A stretch of DNA of 64,000 nucleotides from Pseudarthrobacter sp. Fe7 (GCA_024372495.1 CP099977.1:4154001-4218000), one strand, 5' to 3'; positions 31,632-41,886 are shown, counted from the first letter of the stretch. Numbers and translations: made by a program. The notes: generated by a model not told the origin, from the sequence alone.

Positions 31632-31733
31632 GGGGGCTCCCTTTCGCTGTAAAACGTGGTTCCAGTCCAACGTGTCCTGTGCAGTCCTGTCCAGAGTCCT
31701 TATGCCTGTACAAGTCCTTGAGCGTGTAGCGGA

Positions 31734-32162
31734 CTAGTGCCGGTACGGGGCCATCCGGTCTTTTTGTTCCTGGGTGAGCCTCTGCACGCTGCCCGTCGCA
31801 GCATCAACGAACGCCAGATGGCTGCTCGCCTTCACGCAGTCCTCCCGGGTGACGGGGTCCTGGAGCAGGTAGTGGATGTCAAAGCTGGCGCCCTTGACGG
31901 CGCCAATCCACAACTGGACCACCGCCGGAACGTTGCGGTACTCCAGTGTCCGGACGTAGCGGATCTTGTGGTCCACCACCAGGGCCAGGGTCCCGTCCGG
32001 GACATCATTGAACAAGGACACCGTGGGCTCGATGCCGGGAAGGCCTGCTCCCCGTGGCGGCCCGAAGGCTGCGATACGGGCCTCCTCCAGCATCCTCACG
32101 ATCTGCACGTTGTTGATGTGGCCGTAGGCATCCATGTCGCCCCAGCGCATCGGCACCAGCAC
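31734..32162 (-). CDS. Hotdog-fold acyl-CoA thioesterase
   Basis: A 142-residue 4HBT-family protein. VPMRWGDMDAYGHINNVQIVRMLEEAR holds the catalytic Asp of the 4-hydroxybenzoyl-CoA/YbgC-type thioesterases; YRNVPAVVQLWIGAVKGASFDIHY forms the core strand. GTG at 32162 is the first usable start; the gene abuts the end of the ABC exporter gene and may be transcribed with it. Substrate acyl group unknown. Confidence 0.85.
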   Translation of the reverse strand: MLVPMRWGDMDAYGHINNVQIVRMLEEARIAAFGPPRGAGLPGIEPTVSLFNDVPDGTLALVVDHKIRYVRTLEYRNVPAVVQLWIGAVKGASFDIHYLLQDPVTREDCVKASSHLAFVDAATGSVQRLTQEQKDRMAPYRH

Positions 32163-32188
32163 CTCGATCCGCTGGCCGCCGTGCGCGC

Positions 32189-34254
32189 TCAGCTGTGCAC
32201 CGCCGTCGAATCATCAACCGGCAGCTCGCCTGCATCCGCACCCGCAAACTGCGACATGTAGAGGCGGTGGTATGCCCCGCCCGCGGCGAGGAGCACCTGG
32301 TGGTTGCCCTGTTCGACGATTCGTCCGTTCTCCATAACCAGGATGGTATCGGCATCACGGATGGTGGAGAGCCGATGGGCTATCACGAAACTGGTGCGGT
32401 CGGAGCGCAGCGCAGCCATGGCCTTCTGCACCAGGAGCTCTGTGCGGGTATCCACGGAGCCTGGTCGCCTCGTCCAGGATCAGCAGCGACGGGTTGGCCA
32501 CGAAGGCACGGGCGATGGTGATCAACTGTTTCTCGCCCGCGCTGACATTGTTGCCTTCTTCGTCGATCACGGTGTTGTAGCCCTCCGGGAGGGCCCGGAC
32601 AAAGCGGTCCACGAAGGTGGCCTTCGCGGCGGCCATGACCTGTTCCTCTGTGGCCTCAAGGTTGCCATAGCGGATGTTGTCGTAGATGGAGCCGCCGAAC
32701 AGCCAGGCGTCCTGCAGCACCATTCCCACCTTGGACCGCAGTTCGGACCGGCTGAGGTGGGTGATATCCACGCCGTCCAGCATGATGGAGCCCGAGTTGA
32801 GCTCGTAGAAGCGCATCACCAGGTTCACCAGGGTGGTCTTGCCGGCGCCCGTGGGCCCTACGATGGCCACCGTGTTGCCCGGCTCTGCCGTGAAGGACAG
32901 GTTCTCGATGAGCGGCTTGTCCGGGGTGTAGCTGAAGGTGACGTGCTCGAAGTCCACGTGCCCGTCGGTTTTGGCCGGCAGGTGTTCGTTAGCGGTTTCG
33001 GCGTCCTGTTCGTCTGCGTCCAGGAACTCAAAGACGCGCTCGGAGGACGCCACACCGGACTGGAGCATGTTGGCCATGCCCGCCATCTGGCCCAGCGGCT
33101 GCGTGAACTCGCGGGAGTACTGGATGAAGGCGGTGGCATCGCCCAGGGACATGGCGCCGGAGGCCACCCGGAGTCCGCCCACCACCGCGATGCCCACGTA
33201 GCTGAGGTAGGAGACGAACTGCATGACGGGGAAGATGATCCCGGAGACGAACTGCGCCCCGAAGCTTGCCTTGTACAGTGCCTCGTTGCGTTCCTCGAAC
33301 CGGGCGAGCATGTCCTCGTCCCGCCCGAAGACGCGGACCAGGTCGTGGCCGGAAAAGGATTCCTCGATCTGGCCGTTTAGTGACCCGGTGTTCTTCCATT
33401 GGGCCGCGAAGAGCTTCTGGCTCCGGGCCCCGATCAGGCCGGCTGCCACGCCGGAGAGCGGGAGCGCGACCAGTGCGATCAGGGCGAGCCTGCCAGGAGA
33501 CGATGAACATCATGATGACGATGCCCACCACGGTCAGCACGGAGTTCACCAGCTGCGCAAAGGCCTGCTGGAGGGCCTGCTGGATATTGTCGACGTCATT
33601 GGTCACCCTGGACAGGACATCGCCGCGCTGGCGGGTGTCGAAGTAGTTCAACGGCAGGCGGTTCAACTTGCTTTCGGTATCGTCGCGCAGCCGCCGGATG
33701 ACCTTCATGACGATGCGGTTCAGCACGTACCCCTGCAGCCACATGAAGATGTTGGCCACGAAGTACATGAGCAGGACGACGGCGATGAGCGTGGTCAGCT
33801 TGTCGAAGTTGATGCCCGTGCCGGGTACCAGTTCCATCCGGGCGACCATGTCCGCGAAGTTGTCCTGGCCCTGCTGGCGCAGGCCGTCCACGAACTGCTC
33901 TTTGCTGGCCCCGGCGGGAAGCTGCCTGCCGACTACTCCGGCGAAGATGACGTCCATGGCCTGGCCCAGGATCTTGGGGGCGATGACGTTCAGGACCACG
34001 GAGACGACCACCAGGCCCACCACTGCGCAGATGCCCACGACTTCCGGCTTCAGCAGGCCCATGAGGCGCTTGGCGGACGGCCAGAAGTGCTCGGCTTTCT
34101 TGGCGGGCATGCCGCCGAACATGTCCCCGTCCGCCTCGGAAGGCGTGAATTCCTCCTCGAAAAAGTCATCGTCCTCCGGGAGTGCGGACTGCTCGGTCTC
34201 TTCTGTGGAAGTGGTCTCTTCCACAGAAGAGGTGTCCTTCTTGCGGGGGCTCAT
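32189..34254 (-). CDS. ABC exporter, ATPase-permease subunit with canonical site (two frameshifts)
   Basis: Half-transporter of about 688 residues: an acidic N-terminal extension of about 60 residues, six transmembrane helices, then an ATPase with Walker A GPTGAGKTT, signature VSAGEKQ and Walker B LLILDEATSSVD with the catalytic Glu present. Breaks: 33489-33490 (restores SWQLALIALVALPLSGVAAG) and 32460-32461 (restores DEATSSVDTRTELLV), both AGCCT for AGCT. The ATG overlaps the stop of the partner gene in an ATGA, so the two are translated together. Confidence 0.9.
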
Positions 34255-35984
34255 GCTGCTTCCTCCACGCTCAGCTGGGATTCGACGATTTCCTGGTAGG
34301 TGGGCGAGGTTTCCAGGAGTTCCTCGTGCGTGCCGCGGTCCACGATGCGTCCGTTGTCCAGCACCAGGATCTGGTCCGCCTCGGTGATGGTAGAAATCCG
34401 TTGGGCCACGATGATCACGGTGGCGTCGGAGGTTGTGCGCTTGAGGGCGGCCCGGAGCCGTGCGTCCGTGGCGACGTCCAGGGCGGAGAAGGAGTCGTCG
34501 AACAGGTAGACCCGCGGTTTGGTCACCAGGGCGCGGGCAATGCAGAGGCGCTGGCGCTGGCCGCCGGAGACGTTGGTGCCGCCCTGGGAGATCCGGGCGT
34601 CCAGTCCGTTCTTCTTCTCCCGGACAAAGGACTCGCCCTGGGCCACCCGGAGGGCGTCCCACAGTTCCTGGTCCGTTGCCTCGGTCTTGCCGAACCGGAG
34701 GTTGTGCTCGATGGTGCCCGAGAACAGGTAGGGACGCTGCGGCACCAGGGCAACACGTTTGGTGATCTCGACGCGGTCCAGTTTGTCCACGGGGACACCG
34801 TCCAGCAGCACCTGGCCTTCGGCGGCGTCGTACAGCCGGGGCAGGAGGGACAGCAACGAGGTCTTGCCGGCACCGGTGGACCCAATGATGGCGATGGTCT
34901 GCCCGGGACGGGCGGTGAAGCTGATGTTGCTGAGCACCGGCGACTCGGCACCGGGGTACGCGAACGTGACGTTGCGGTACTCCACCACCCCGGCCAGGGA
35001 CGCCGGCGCCTCGGGGCGTTGGGGGTCATGGATGGAAGGCTCCACGTGGAGCACCTCGCCGATGCGGTCGGCGCAGACGGAGGCGCGCGGGATCATCATG
35101 GCCATGAAGGTACCCATCATGACGGCCATCAAGATCTGCAGCAGGTACTGCAGGAACGCGGTCAACGACCCCACCTGCATGGCGCCGGCGTCCACCCGCT
35201 GGCCGCCAAACCAGAGCACGGCCGCGGTGGACAGGTGCAGGATCATGCTGATGGCCGGGAACATGAGGACGAACAGGGCACCAATGCGGAGCGAGACATC
35301 CGTGAGTTCCTGGTTGGCTCCGCCAAAGCGGTCCATTTCATAGGGTTCACGCACGAAGGCCCGCACCACGCGGATACCGATGATCTGTTCCCGCAGCACG
35401 GCGTTGATCCGGTCGATCTTCCGCTGCATGGAGCGGAACAGCGGCATGAGCCGGACCACCAAGTATCCCACCACCACTGCGAGCAGCGGGACTGACACCC
35501 AGACAAGCCAGGACAGGTTAAGGTCCTCGCGCAGGGCCATGATGATGCCGCCGATGCACATGATGGGGGTGGCCACCATGAAGTTCAGCCCCATCAGGAG
35601 GAGCATCTGCACCTGCTGGACATCATTAGTGCCGCGGGTGATCAGCGTGGGGGCGCCGAACGCGTTGACGTCCTTGGCGGAGAAGCTGGTGACCTTGCGG
35701 AACACGGCGCGGCGCAGGTCCCGGCCCACCGCCATGGCCGTCCGGGATCCAAAGTAGACACCGGCGATGGCCGCGGCCACCTGTGCGAAGGCAACCAGGA
35801 GCATCACCGCACCGGTGCGCCAGATGAAATCGGTGTCCCCGCGCGCCACGCCTTCATCAATGATTTGGGCGTTCAGGCTTGGCAGGTAAAGGGCCGCAAT
35901 GGTGGAGGCGAGCTGGAAAATGACGACAGCCACAATGTACGGCACATACGGTTTGGAATAGCGCCGAATGAGGGTGAGGAGCAT
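34251..35984 (-). CDS. ABC exporter, ATPase-permease subunit with degenerate Walker B
   Basis: Partner half-transporter of about 577 residues, intact. Six helices begin MLLTLIRRYSKPYVPYIVAV; the ATPase has GSTGAGKTS, VSGGQRQRL and VYLFDDSFSALD. The Glu after the Walker B Asp is replaced by Asp, the mark of the degenerate site in heterodimeric exporters such as TM287/288 and BmrCD. With the downstream subunit it should form a heterodimer exporting drugs or lipids. ATG 35984 matches family N-termini; a TTG at 36014 is in frame but unlikely. Confidence 0.9.
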   Translation of the reverse strand: MLLTLIRRYSKPYVPYIVAVVIFQLASTIAALYLPSLNAQIIDEGVARGDTDFIWRTGAVMLLVAFAQVAAAIAGVYFGSRTAMAVGRDLRRAVFRKVTSFSAKDVNAFGAPTLITRGTNDVQQVQMLLLMGLNFMVATPIMCIGGIIMALREDLNLSWLVWVSVPLLAVVVGYLVVRLMPLFRSMQRKIDRINAVLREQIIGIRVVRAFVREPYEMDRFGGANQELTDVSLRIGALFVLMFPAISMILHLSTAAVLWFGGQRVDAGAMQVGSLTAFLQYLLQILMAVMMGTFMAMMIPRASVCADRIGEVLHVEPSIHDPQRPEAPASLAGVVEYRNVTFAYPGAESPVLSNISFTARPGQTIAIIGSTGAGKTSLLSLLPRLYDAAEGQVLLDGVPVDKLDRVEITKRVALVPQRPYLFSGTIEHNLRFGKTEATDQELWDALRVAQGESFVREKKNGLDARISQGGTNVSGGQRQRLCIARALVTKPRVYLFDDSFSALDVATDARLRAALKRTTSDATVIIVAQRISTITEADQILVLDNGRIVDRGTHEELLETSPTYQEIVESQLSVEEAA

Positions 35985-36103
35985 GGACCCAACTCTAGTA
36001 ATGCCCACCGACAATTGGTCCCCCGGACGCCTATTTTCCCGCCGGGACCTTCAACTGGACAGCTCCGGGACAACGGCAGGAGCCCGGCCCGTACCATGCA
36101 GGA

Positions 36104-36151
36104 AAGCCGCAGCCCGCACCGGGAAGGATCTCCGGATGCGGGCTGCGGCTT
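36104..36151 (-). terminator. Terminator after the DHA2 exporter gene
   Basis: A 15-bp perfect stem (36104-36118 / 36137-36151) about 55 bp beyond the MFS stop; on the minus strand it is followed by TCC and a short pyrimidine run. Confidence 0.65.
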
Positions 36152-36206
36152 CAACATAGGCCCTCAAGGGCGTGGCCGGCCCCGCCAGGGACGGCCTTCC
36201 GACGGC

Positions 36207-38411
36207 TTACCGCCCCTGGGGCGGTTCCGAACCGTCGGCGGACGGTGCGCCCTGCGGGGCTGCGGCACTGTGTTTGCCGTGGCCGGCAAGGTACAGGGCC
36301 GCTGCTGCCTGGATCTTGCGTTCCTTCAGCAGCTTGCGCTGCATGCGGCTGAGCTCCGCCGCAGTGGCTGCCTGCTTGGCGGCCACCTCCTGCTGGGAGC
36401 GCAGCTGTTCCTGGATGTCCAGCACCATGGAGCCCAGCTCTGCCTGCTGCCGCGCCAACAGGTGCTGGGTGTCCTGCAGCTTTTGCAGGGTGGTGGCAGC
36501 GCTCGCGATCGCGTCGGCAGCCTTGTCCACGTTGTCCGCGGACCGCAGGTCAGGCTCCTCGGAGCGGAAGCTCCGTGCGAAGACTTCCTCGAAGTCATCC
36601 GTGGCAACCCCGCCGGGCGCTGCTGCGGCAGCAGCAGCACCGCCGTCGTACACCTTGGCCGGTGCCTTAGCGGCATGCGCAGCACTCCGGGCGCTCACGG
36701 CACCGGCGGGGACGTCCGCTTCCGGCACAGGGGCGGAGACCATGGGCAACTGGCCGGTCATGGCTGTCATGCCCGCTTCACCGGCGGCATTGGCCTGCAG
36801 TGTGGCCTCGGGGGTGATGTCAACTGTCTTGCGCAGCGGCACTTCCTTGATGAAGATCACGGCGATCAGCGCAACCACGCTCACGACGGCGGAGATCATG
36901 AAGATGCCGGCCGTGGCGTCACCGTAAGCAGCGCGCATAACGTCTGCGATCGGCGCGGGCAGGTCCTTGAGATCCATCGTGGCGCCGCTGTTTCCGCCGG
37001 CCTGGATGCCCAGCTTCGCGAGCCCGTCGGTGGCAAGATCCTTGACGTGGTTGCCCAGTACAGCGCCCAGCACGGACACGCCGATGGCACCGCCCACTGA
37101 GCGGAAGAAGGCAACGGAGGCACTGGCAGAGCCGATGTCCTGGGCGCGGACGGTGTTCTGCACGGCGAGGACCAGGTTCTGCATCAGCATGCCCAGGCCG
37201 ATGCCGAAGATGCCGGTGTAAAGGCCGGTCAGCCAAAGTTCGGTGGTGTGGTCCATGGTTCCAGCGAGCGCAAGGCCACCGATCAGCAGGATGGTGCCGC
37301 CAATCAGGAAGCGCTTCCACTTGCCGTAACGGCTGATCAGCTGGCCAGAGACCACGGAACCAACGAGGTTGCCGGCGATCATGGGCAGTGTCAGCAGGCC
37401 TGCCTCGGTGGGCGTGGCGCCGCGGGCTACCTGGTAGTACTGGCCCAGGAACGTGGAGGAACCGAACATGGCAACGCCAACGGCCACGGAGGCAACGATC
37501 GCAAGGGCGGTGGTGCGATCGGAGATGATCTTCAGCGGGATGATCGGCGCTGACACCTTGGACTCAACCAGCACCAGGAGCGCCAGCAGCAGGACGCCGC
37601 CGCCCACCATGACGGCGGACTGCCAGGACCACCAATCGTAGTAGTCAGCTTTGCCGGCGAAGGAAACCCAGATCAGGAGCAGGCTGACGCCGGAGGTCAG
37701 CAGGATGGCACCGAGCCAGTCGATTTTGGCGGGGCGCTTGACGTGCGGAATCTTCAGCGTGACCTGGAGCAGGATCAGCGCGACGACGGCCAGCGGCACG
37801 CAGACAAAGAAGGTCCAGCGCCAGCCCAGCGAACTGTCCACGATGAAGCCGCCGAGCAGCGGGCCGCCGGCGGTACCGACGGCCATGACGGCGCCCATGT
37901 AGCCGGAGTACTTGCCACGTTCGCGGGGCGGGATGATGGAGCCGATGATTGCCTGTGCCAGGGCGGTGAGGCCACCCATGGCGATGCCCTGGATCACGCG
38001 GGCAGTCAGCAGGAACGGGATGTTTTCGGAGAAGCCTGCCATGACCGAGCCGGCAACGAAGATCACGATGCTCAGCTGGACCAGGACCTTCTTGTCGAAG
38101 AGGTCAGCGAGCTTGCCCCAGATTGGGGTGGTGGCCGCGTTGGCCAGCAGCGCCGCCGTGATGACCCATGCGAAGTCCGTTTGCGTGCCCTTGAGCTCGG
38201 ACATGATGGTGGGCAGCGCGTTGGCGACGATGGTGCTGCTAAGGATGGCGGTGAAGAAGGCAGCGAGGAGGCCGGTCAGGGCCTCCATGATCTGCCGGTG
38301 GTTCATGGGTGCGCCCGGTTCGTGGCGCTTTGATTGCCGCGATTCCTGCCTGGCGGTGCGTTCGCGCTGGCGCTCGTGCTCCTGGTCCGCGGCGGCGGTG
38401 ACGTTAGCCAT
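36207..38411 (-). CDS. MFS multidrug exporter, DHA2 (EmrB/QacA) family, with long C-terminal tail
   Basis: A 734-residue proton-driven exporter. About 14 helices run from residue 40 to 535, with VIQGIAMGGLTALAQAIIG and PPRERGKYSGYMGAVMAVGT typical of DHA2 proteins. An unusual cytoplasmic tail of about 190 residues follows: Ala/Pro-rich, then a heptad-like region (LQKLQDTQHLLARQQAELGS; QEQLRSQQEVAAKQAAT) that could be a coiled coil. The N-terminus overlaps the end of the upstream MarR gene, so the pair forms a regulator-exporter operon. Confidence 0.92.
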   Translation of the reverse strand: MANVTAAADQEHERQRERTARQESRQSKRHEPGAPMNHRQIMEALTGLLAAFFTAILSSTIVANALPTIMSELKGTQTDFAWVITAALLANAATTPIWGKLADLFDKKVLVQLSIVIFVAGSVMAGFSENIPFLLTARVIQGIAMGGLTALAQAIIGSIIPPRERGKYSGYMGAVMAVGTAGGPLLGGFIVDSSLGWRWTFFVCVPLAVVALILLQVTLKIPHVKRPAKIDWLGAILLTSGVSLLLIWVSFAGKADYYDWWSWQSAVMVGGGVLLLALLVLVESKVSAPIIPLKIISDRTTALAIVASVAVGVAMFGSSTFLGQYYQVARGATPTEAGLLTLPMIAGNLVGSVVSGQLISRYGKWKRFLIGGTILLIGGLALAGTMDHTTELWLTGLYTGIFGIGLGMLMQNLVLAVQNTVRAQDIGSASASVAFFRSVGGAIGVSVLGAVLGNHVKDLATDGLAKLGIQAGGNSGATMDLKDLPAPIADVMRAAYGDATAGIFMISAVVSVVALIAVIFIKEVPLRKTVDITPEATLQANAAGEAGMTAMTGQLPMVSAPVPEADVPAGAVSARSAAHAAKAPAKVYDGGAAAAAAAPGGVATDDFEEVFARSFRSEEPDLRSADNVDKAADAIASAATTLQKLQDTQHLLARQQAELGSMVLDIQEQLRSQQEVAAKQAATAAELSRMQRKLLKERKIQAAAALYLAGHGKHSAAAPQGAPSADGSEPPQGR

Positions 38412-38899
38412 TGATGGACTCCTGCGTTTTTTGTTCGGTGGATGTTCCGGCCGCCCTTGCCCGGATGGAATTCTTCAGGGATGCGGTGAGCTTGTTCAGC
38501 ATCGCCGCTGTTGCAACGGCGTCGTCCTCGTTCCAGTCGGAGAGGTAGGACTGCAGCGCCTCCGCCCGGTGCCGCACCAGGCTCCGCCAGCTTCTCCTTG
38601 CCCCGCGGGGAAAGTGCCAGCAGCTGGGCCCGGCCATCGTCCGGGTCCGGAGTGCGGACCACCAGGCCCGCATCCGCCAGGCTCGGCCACGTGCCGGCTG
38701 AGTACCGGCGGGCTGACCCCCAGTCGTTCAGCCAGGTGCGCGGCGCGGGTCTCCCCTCGCCAATGAACTTGAGCACGCCCTGGAGGGCGATGCCTGTGTC
38801 CTGGCCTTTGACGTTGATCATGGTGACACAGCGCAGTGCGCGCTGGAGGTCGTAGATGTGGCTGACGAGGTCGGCGGCGGTGGCCGGTGCGACAGACAT
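38404..38899 (-). CDS. MarR-type regulator of the DHA2 exporter (three frameshifts)
   Basis: Winged-helix repressor of about 165 residues: MSVAPATAADLVSHIYDLQ, helix-turn-helix AERLGVSPPVLSRHVAELAD, wing TPDPDDGRAQLLALSPRGKE. Breaks: a C run at 38753-38756 (restores FIGEGETRAAHLAERLGV), and AGGCT for AGCT at 38680-38681 (restores VAELADAGLVVR) and 38580-38581 (restores LAELVRHRAEALQS). ATG 38899 follows AGGGAG. Its stop overlaps the exporter start in AATGGCTAA. It probably represses both genes. Confidence 0.85.
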
Positions 38900-38917
38900 G
38901 ATGCTCCCTAAAGAATT

Positions 38918-38934
38918 AGTTGCTGCAAGCAACT
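38918..38934. promoter_or_regulatory. Candidate MarR operator
   Basis: Inverted repeat AGTTGC-n5-GCAACT, 19 bp upstream of the MarR start. The same AGTTGC/GCAACT half-sites occur at the ends of the palindrome before the second MarR gene (49726-49787). Confidence 0.55.
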
Positions 38935-39047
38935 GTATCAGAAAAAGGTTGCTTAGGGAAACGAAGTTGTTGTGGTGCCGCGTTAACCCACAAGCTCCCC
39001 CGCTTCGATGTCCGGGAAGCGAGGGAGCTTGTGCAATGAAGGTGCGG

Positions 39048-40736
39048 TCAGGGGGCCAGGTGGGTGGGGCCGAACATCTTCAGGAGGGTTTCAACCACGA
39101 CGACGTTGGGCCCGTCCGCAGCGAATCCTGCCCTGAGCGCGTCCCCCACATCCTCTGGTGCAACCCTGGTGGCGGGCACACCAAACGATTCGGCCAGCTT
39201 GACGAAGTCGGGGCGGGCAAGCTCGGTGGCGGTGGCCCGCCCGAACGCACCCACCATGTACTCGCGCAGGATGCCGTAGCCGCCGTCGTCCACAATCAGC
39301 CAGGTAACCGGCACGTTGTGCTGCTTCGCAGTGGCCAGTTCGGCGATGGAATACATGGACGATCCGTCGCCGGAAACGGCGAGCACCCGGGCGGGCTTGC
39401 CCCGTATTTGCAGTCCGACGGCCGCGCCGATGGCACCGGGAAAGGCGTAGCCCAGGCCGCCGGCGCCCTGGGCCGAGTGGAACTGCCCGTGGCGTGCGTC
39501 CCAGCAGGACCAGCCCCAGTAGGCGGCGATGGTCATGTCCCAGAACGTCTGCATGTCTGCCGGCACGGCCTCACGGATATCAGCCAGGAACGCCAGTTCC
39601 TTGGCCAGGTCCTGCGATTCCAGCCGGCTGCGGACCTTGGCAAGAGTCTCCTTGACCAGCCCTTCCGGGGTGCTGCCGTGCCAGTCCGGCGCCATCGGCT
39701 TGGCCTGCTCAAGGGCTCCATCCAGCGCCGCCAGCGCCTGGCCGGCGTCGGCGCGGATCCCAAGCCCTGGCCGGTTGGACTCCAGGACCCGCGGCTCGGC
39801 GTCGATCTGGATGATCCTGCCCCGCGGCTCGAAGGTGAAGTAGTTGGAGGTGACTTCACCCAGGGACGAACCGATCACCAACAGGACGTCCGCGTCCTCG
39901 AGCAGGTCTGTCATGTAGCGGTCCTCGATCCACGACTGCAGTGACAGTTCATGGTTCCAAGGGAACGCTCCGTTGCCGCCCGGGGTGCAAATCACGGGTG
40001 CGCGGAGTTTTTCCGCAAGCGAGAGCAGAGATTTCTCCGCCTTGCCGCGGCGGGTTCCACCACCGGCAATGATGGCCGGGCGCCTTGCTGTTTCCAGCCA
40101 CTTCACGGCCTCCCGCACCAGTTCAATCCGCGGCGGATTGTCCGCTGCCACAGCCAGGGCATCCTCGACCGGCGGGACCATGATCGGGTCCTGCAGCACG
40201 TTTTGCGGGATTTCCAGCCACACCGGGCCCTGCGGGGAAGAGATGGCCTCGGTCCACGCGTCCTGGATGGCCGACGGGATTCCGGACGCGTGCTGGATCA
40301 GCCGCTGGCTCTTGGTGACGTTGGCCGCGGACGCCTTCTGGTCATCGAGCTGGTGGAGCATCCCCTTGCGGCGGGCGCCCAGGCCTTCCAGCGGGATCTG
40401 GCTGGCCACCACCACCATCGGAACGCCCGTGGCGTAGGCCTCCTGCAGCCCCGCCAGCGACGTCAGCGCGCCGGGACCGGTGGACAGGAACAGCACGCCT
40501 ACTTCGCCGGTGGCGCGGGAGTACCCGTCGGCGGCGAAGGCCGAGTTGTTTTCGACCCGGGACGAGACAAAGCGCAGGCGGCCGCGGCCCATGGCGTCGA
40601 AGAGTCCCAGGGCATGCTGACCGGGGATGCCAAAAACGGTCCTGGCGCCGAGAGCTTCGAGGGTTTCGACCACGAGGTCCCCGCCGTTGCGGACGCTGCT
40701 CCGTCGCGCCGGGACGGGCGCGTCCAATGTGGTCAT
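39048..40736 (-). CDS. Thiamine-diphosphate-dependent enzyme, acetolactate-synthase-like
   Basis: A 562-residue ThDP enzyme with the three usual domains. The catalytic Glu is in SSRVENNSAFAADGYSRATG, the ThDP/Mg site is GDGSSMYSIAELATA...DDGGYG, and the middle domain has VICTPGGNGAFPWNHE. It belongs to the acetolactate synthase/benzoylformate decarboxylase group. It lies 4 bp downstream of agmatinase, so a role in processing a product of the guanidine/polyamine pathway, rather than valine synthesis, is inferred. Substrate is not known. Confidence 0.85.
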   Translation of the reverse strand: MTTLDAPVPARRSSVRNGGDLVVETLEALGARTVFGIPGQHALGLFDAMGRGRLRFVSSRVENNSAFAADGYSRATGEVGVLFLSTGPGALTSLAGLQEAYATGVPMVVVASQIPLEGLGARRKGMLHQLDDQKASAANVTKSQRLIQHASGIPSAIQDAWTEAISSPQGPVWLEIPQNVLQDPIMVPPVEDALAVAADNPPRIELVREAVKWLETARRPAIIAGGGTRRGKAEKSLLSLAEKLRAPVICTPGGNGAFPWNHELSLQSWIEDRYMTDLLEDADVLLVIGSSLGEVTSNYFTFEPRGRIIQIDAEPRVLESNRPGLGIRADAGQALAALDGALEQAKPMAPDWHGSTPEGLVKETLAKVRSRLESQDLAKELAFLADIREAVPADMQTFWDMTIAAYWGWSCWDARHGQFHSAQGAGGLGYAFPGAIGAAVGLQIRGKPARVLAVSGDGSSMYSIAELATAKQHNVPVTWLIVDDGGYGILREYMVGAFGRATATELARPDFVKLAESFGVPATRVAPEDVGDALRAGFAADGPNVVVVETLLKMFGPTHLAP

Positions 40737-40740
40737 GGCC

Positions 40741-41805
40741 CTACTCCTTGGTGGCGGCAGCGAAGCCGGCGGGGCGGCGGACTTCCTGGCCGAGCGACTG
40801 TGCCTGGTATCCGGTTTCCGTTCCGAAGCGGCTGCCTGGCATGGCGTTGTCAGCCATGAGGGTCACAAGTTCGTAGGCGACGTGGCTGGCGGCAACGCCG
40901 GTGATCTCGGCGTGGTCATAGGCAGGCGCTACCTCGACCACGTCGGCCCCCACCAGGTTCATGCCCCGGAAGCCACGGATGATTTCGAGGAGTTCGCGGC
41001 TGGTGATGCCGCCGGCCTCCGGGGTGCCGGTGCCGGGAGCGTGCGCGGGGTCGAGCACGTCGATGTCGACGGAGATGTAGAGCGGGCGGTTGCCGATCCG
41101 GTCGCGGACCTTGGCCACCGTCTCCAGGACGCCCTGGTAGTAGACGTCGGCGGAGGTGACAATGCCGAAGCCGAAGCGGTGGTCGTCGTCGAGGTCCTTC
41201 TTGCCGTAGAGCGGGCCACGGGTGCCGATGTGGCTGATCGCCTCGGTGTCCAGGATGCCCTCCTCGACGGCGCGGCGGAACGGGGTGCCGTGGGTGTATT
41301 CGGCTCCGAAGTAGGTGTCCCAGGTGTCCAGGTGGGCGTCGAAGTGCAGCATGGCAACAGGTCCGCCGGCGCGTTCGGCGGCGGCACGGAGCAGCGGAAG
41401 GGCGATGGTGTGGTCTCCGCCCAGGGTCAGCAGTTTGCTCCCGGCGGCAGTGAGGTCCAGCGCGTTCTGCTGGATGGTCTCGATGGCCTCGTTGATGTTG
41501 AAGGGGTTGACGGCCATGTCCCCGGCGTCGGCCACCTGGATGTTCTCGAACGGGCTGACGTCCCACGCCGGGTTGTAGGGGCGCAGCAGCCGGCTTGCCT
41601 CACGGACGTGGTTGGCGCCGAAGCGGGCACCGGGGCGGTAGGAAACACCTGAGTCGAAGGGGACGCCGACTACCGTGACGTCGGCTTTGTCCACCTGGTC
41701 CAGGCGCGGAAGGCGGGCATACGTGGCAGCTCCGGCGTAGCGGGGAATCCGGGATGAATCGATGGGGCCAAGGTTGCCGTTGGCTTCAATGCGCAGCTCT
41801 TCCAA
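40741..41805 (-). CDS. speB: Agmatinase / ureohydrolase family
   Basis: Manganese-dependent hydrolase that releases urea from agmatine or a related guanidino compound. All metal motifs are present: GGDHTIALPLL, HFDAHLDTW and SVDIDVLDPAHAPGTGTPE. The start is taken as TTG 41805 (MEELRIEANG) because AAGGAG precedes it at good spacing; an in-frame ATG at 41859 lies at a TATGAT -10-like box (41851-41856, minus strand) and would sit upstream of the transcript. Guanidinobutyrate is an alternative substrate. Confidence 0.9.
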   Translation of the reverse strand: MEELRIEANGNLGPIDSSRIPRYAGAATYARLPRLDQVDKADVTVVGVPFDSGVSYRPGARFGANHVREASRLLRPYNPAWDVSPFENIQVADAGDMAVNPFNINEAIETIQQNALDLTAAGSKLLTLGGDHTIALPLLRAAAERAGGPVAMLHFDAHLDTWDTYFGAEYTHGTPFRRAVEEGILDTEAISHIGTRGPLYGKKDLDDDHRFGFGIVTSADVYYQGVLETVAKVRDRIGNRPLYISVDIDVLDPAHAPGTGTPEAGGITSRELLEIIRGFRGMNLVGADVVEVAPAYDHAEITGVAASHVAYELVTLMADNAMPGSRFGTETGYQAQSLGQEVRRPAGFAAATKE

Positions 41806-41855
41806 TGGAGGCCTCTCCTTCGAGGAGTTGAGGGGACTGGTGTGACTGCCATCAT

Positions 41856-41886
41856 ACACTTTAGTTTCTCCATAAGCATCAAGTGT
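41856..41886. promoter_or_regulatory. Inverted repeat upstream of agmatinase
   Basis: ACACTT at 41856-41861 and AAGTGT at 41881-41886, spaced by 19 bp, overlapping the putative promoter region of the agmatinase operon. A possible site for the nearby XRE-cupin regulator; no further support. Confidence 0.3.

Noticed and set aside
36012..36014. TTG start for the upstream ABC exporter subunit
   Set aside because: No ribosome-binding site, and family N-termini fit ATG 35984.
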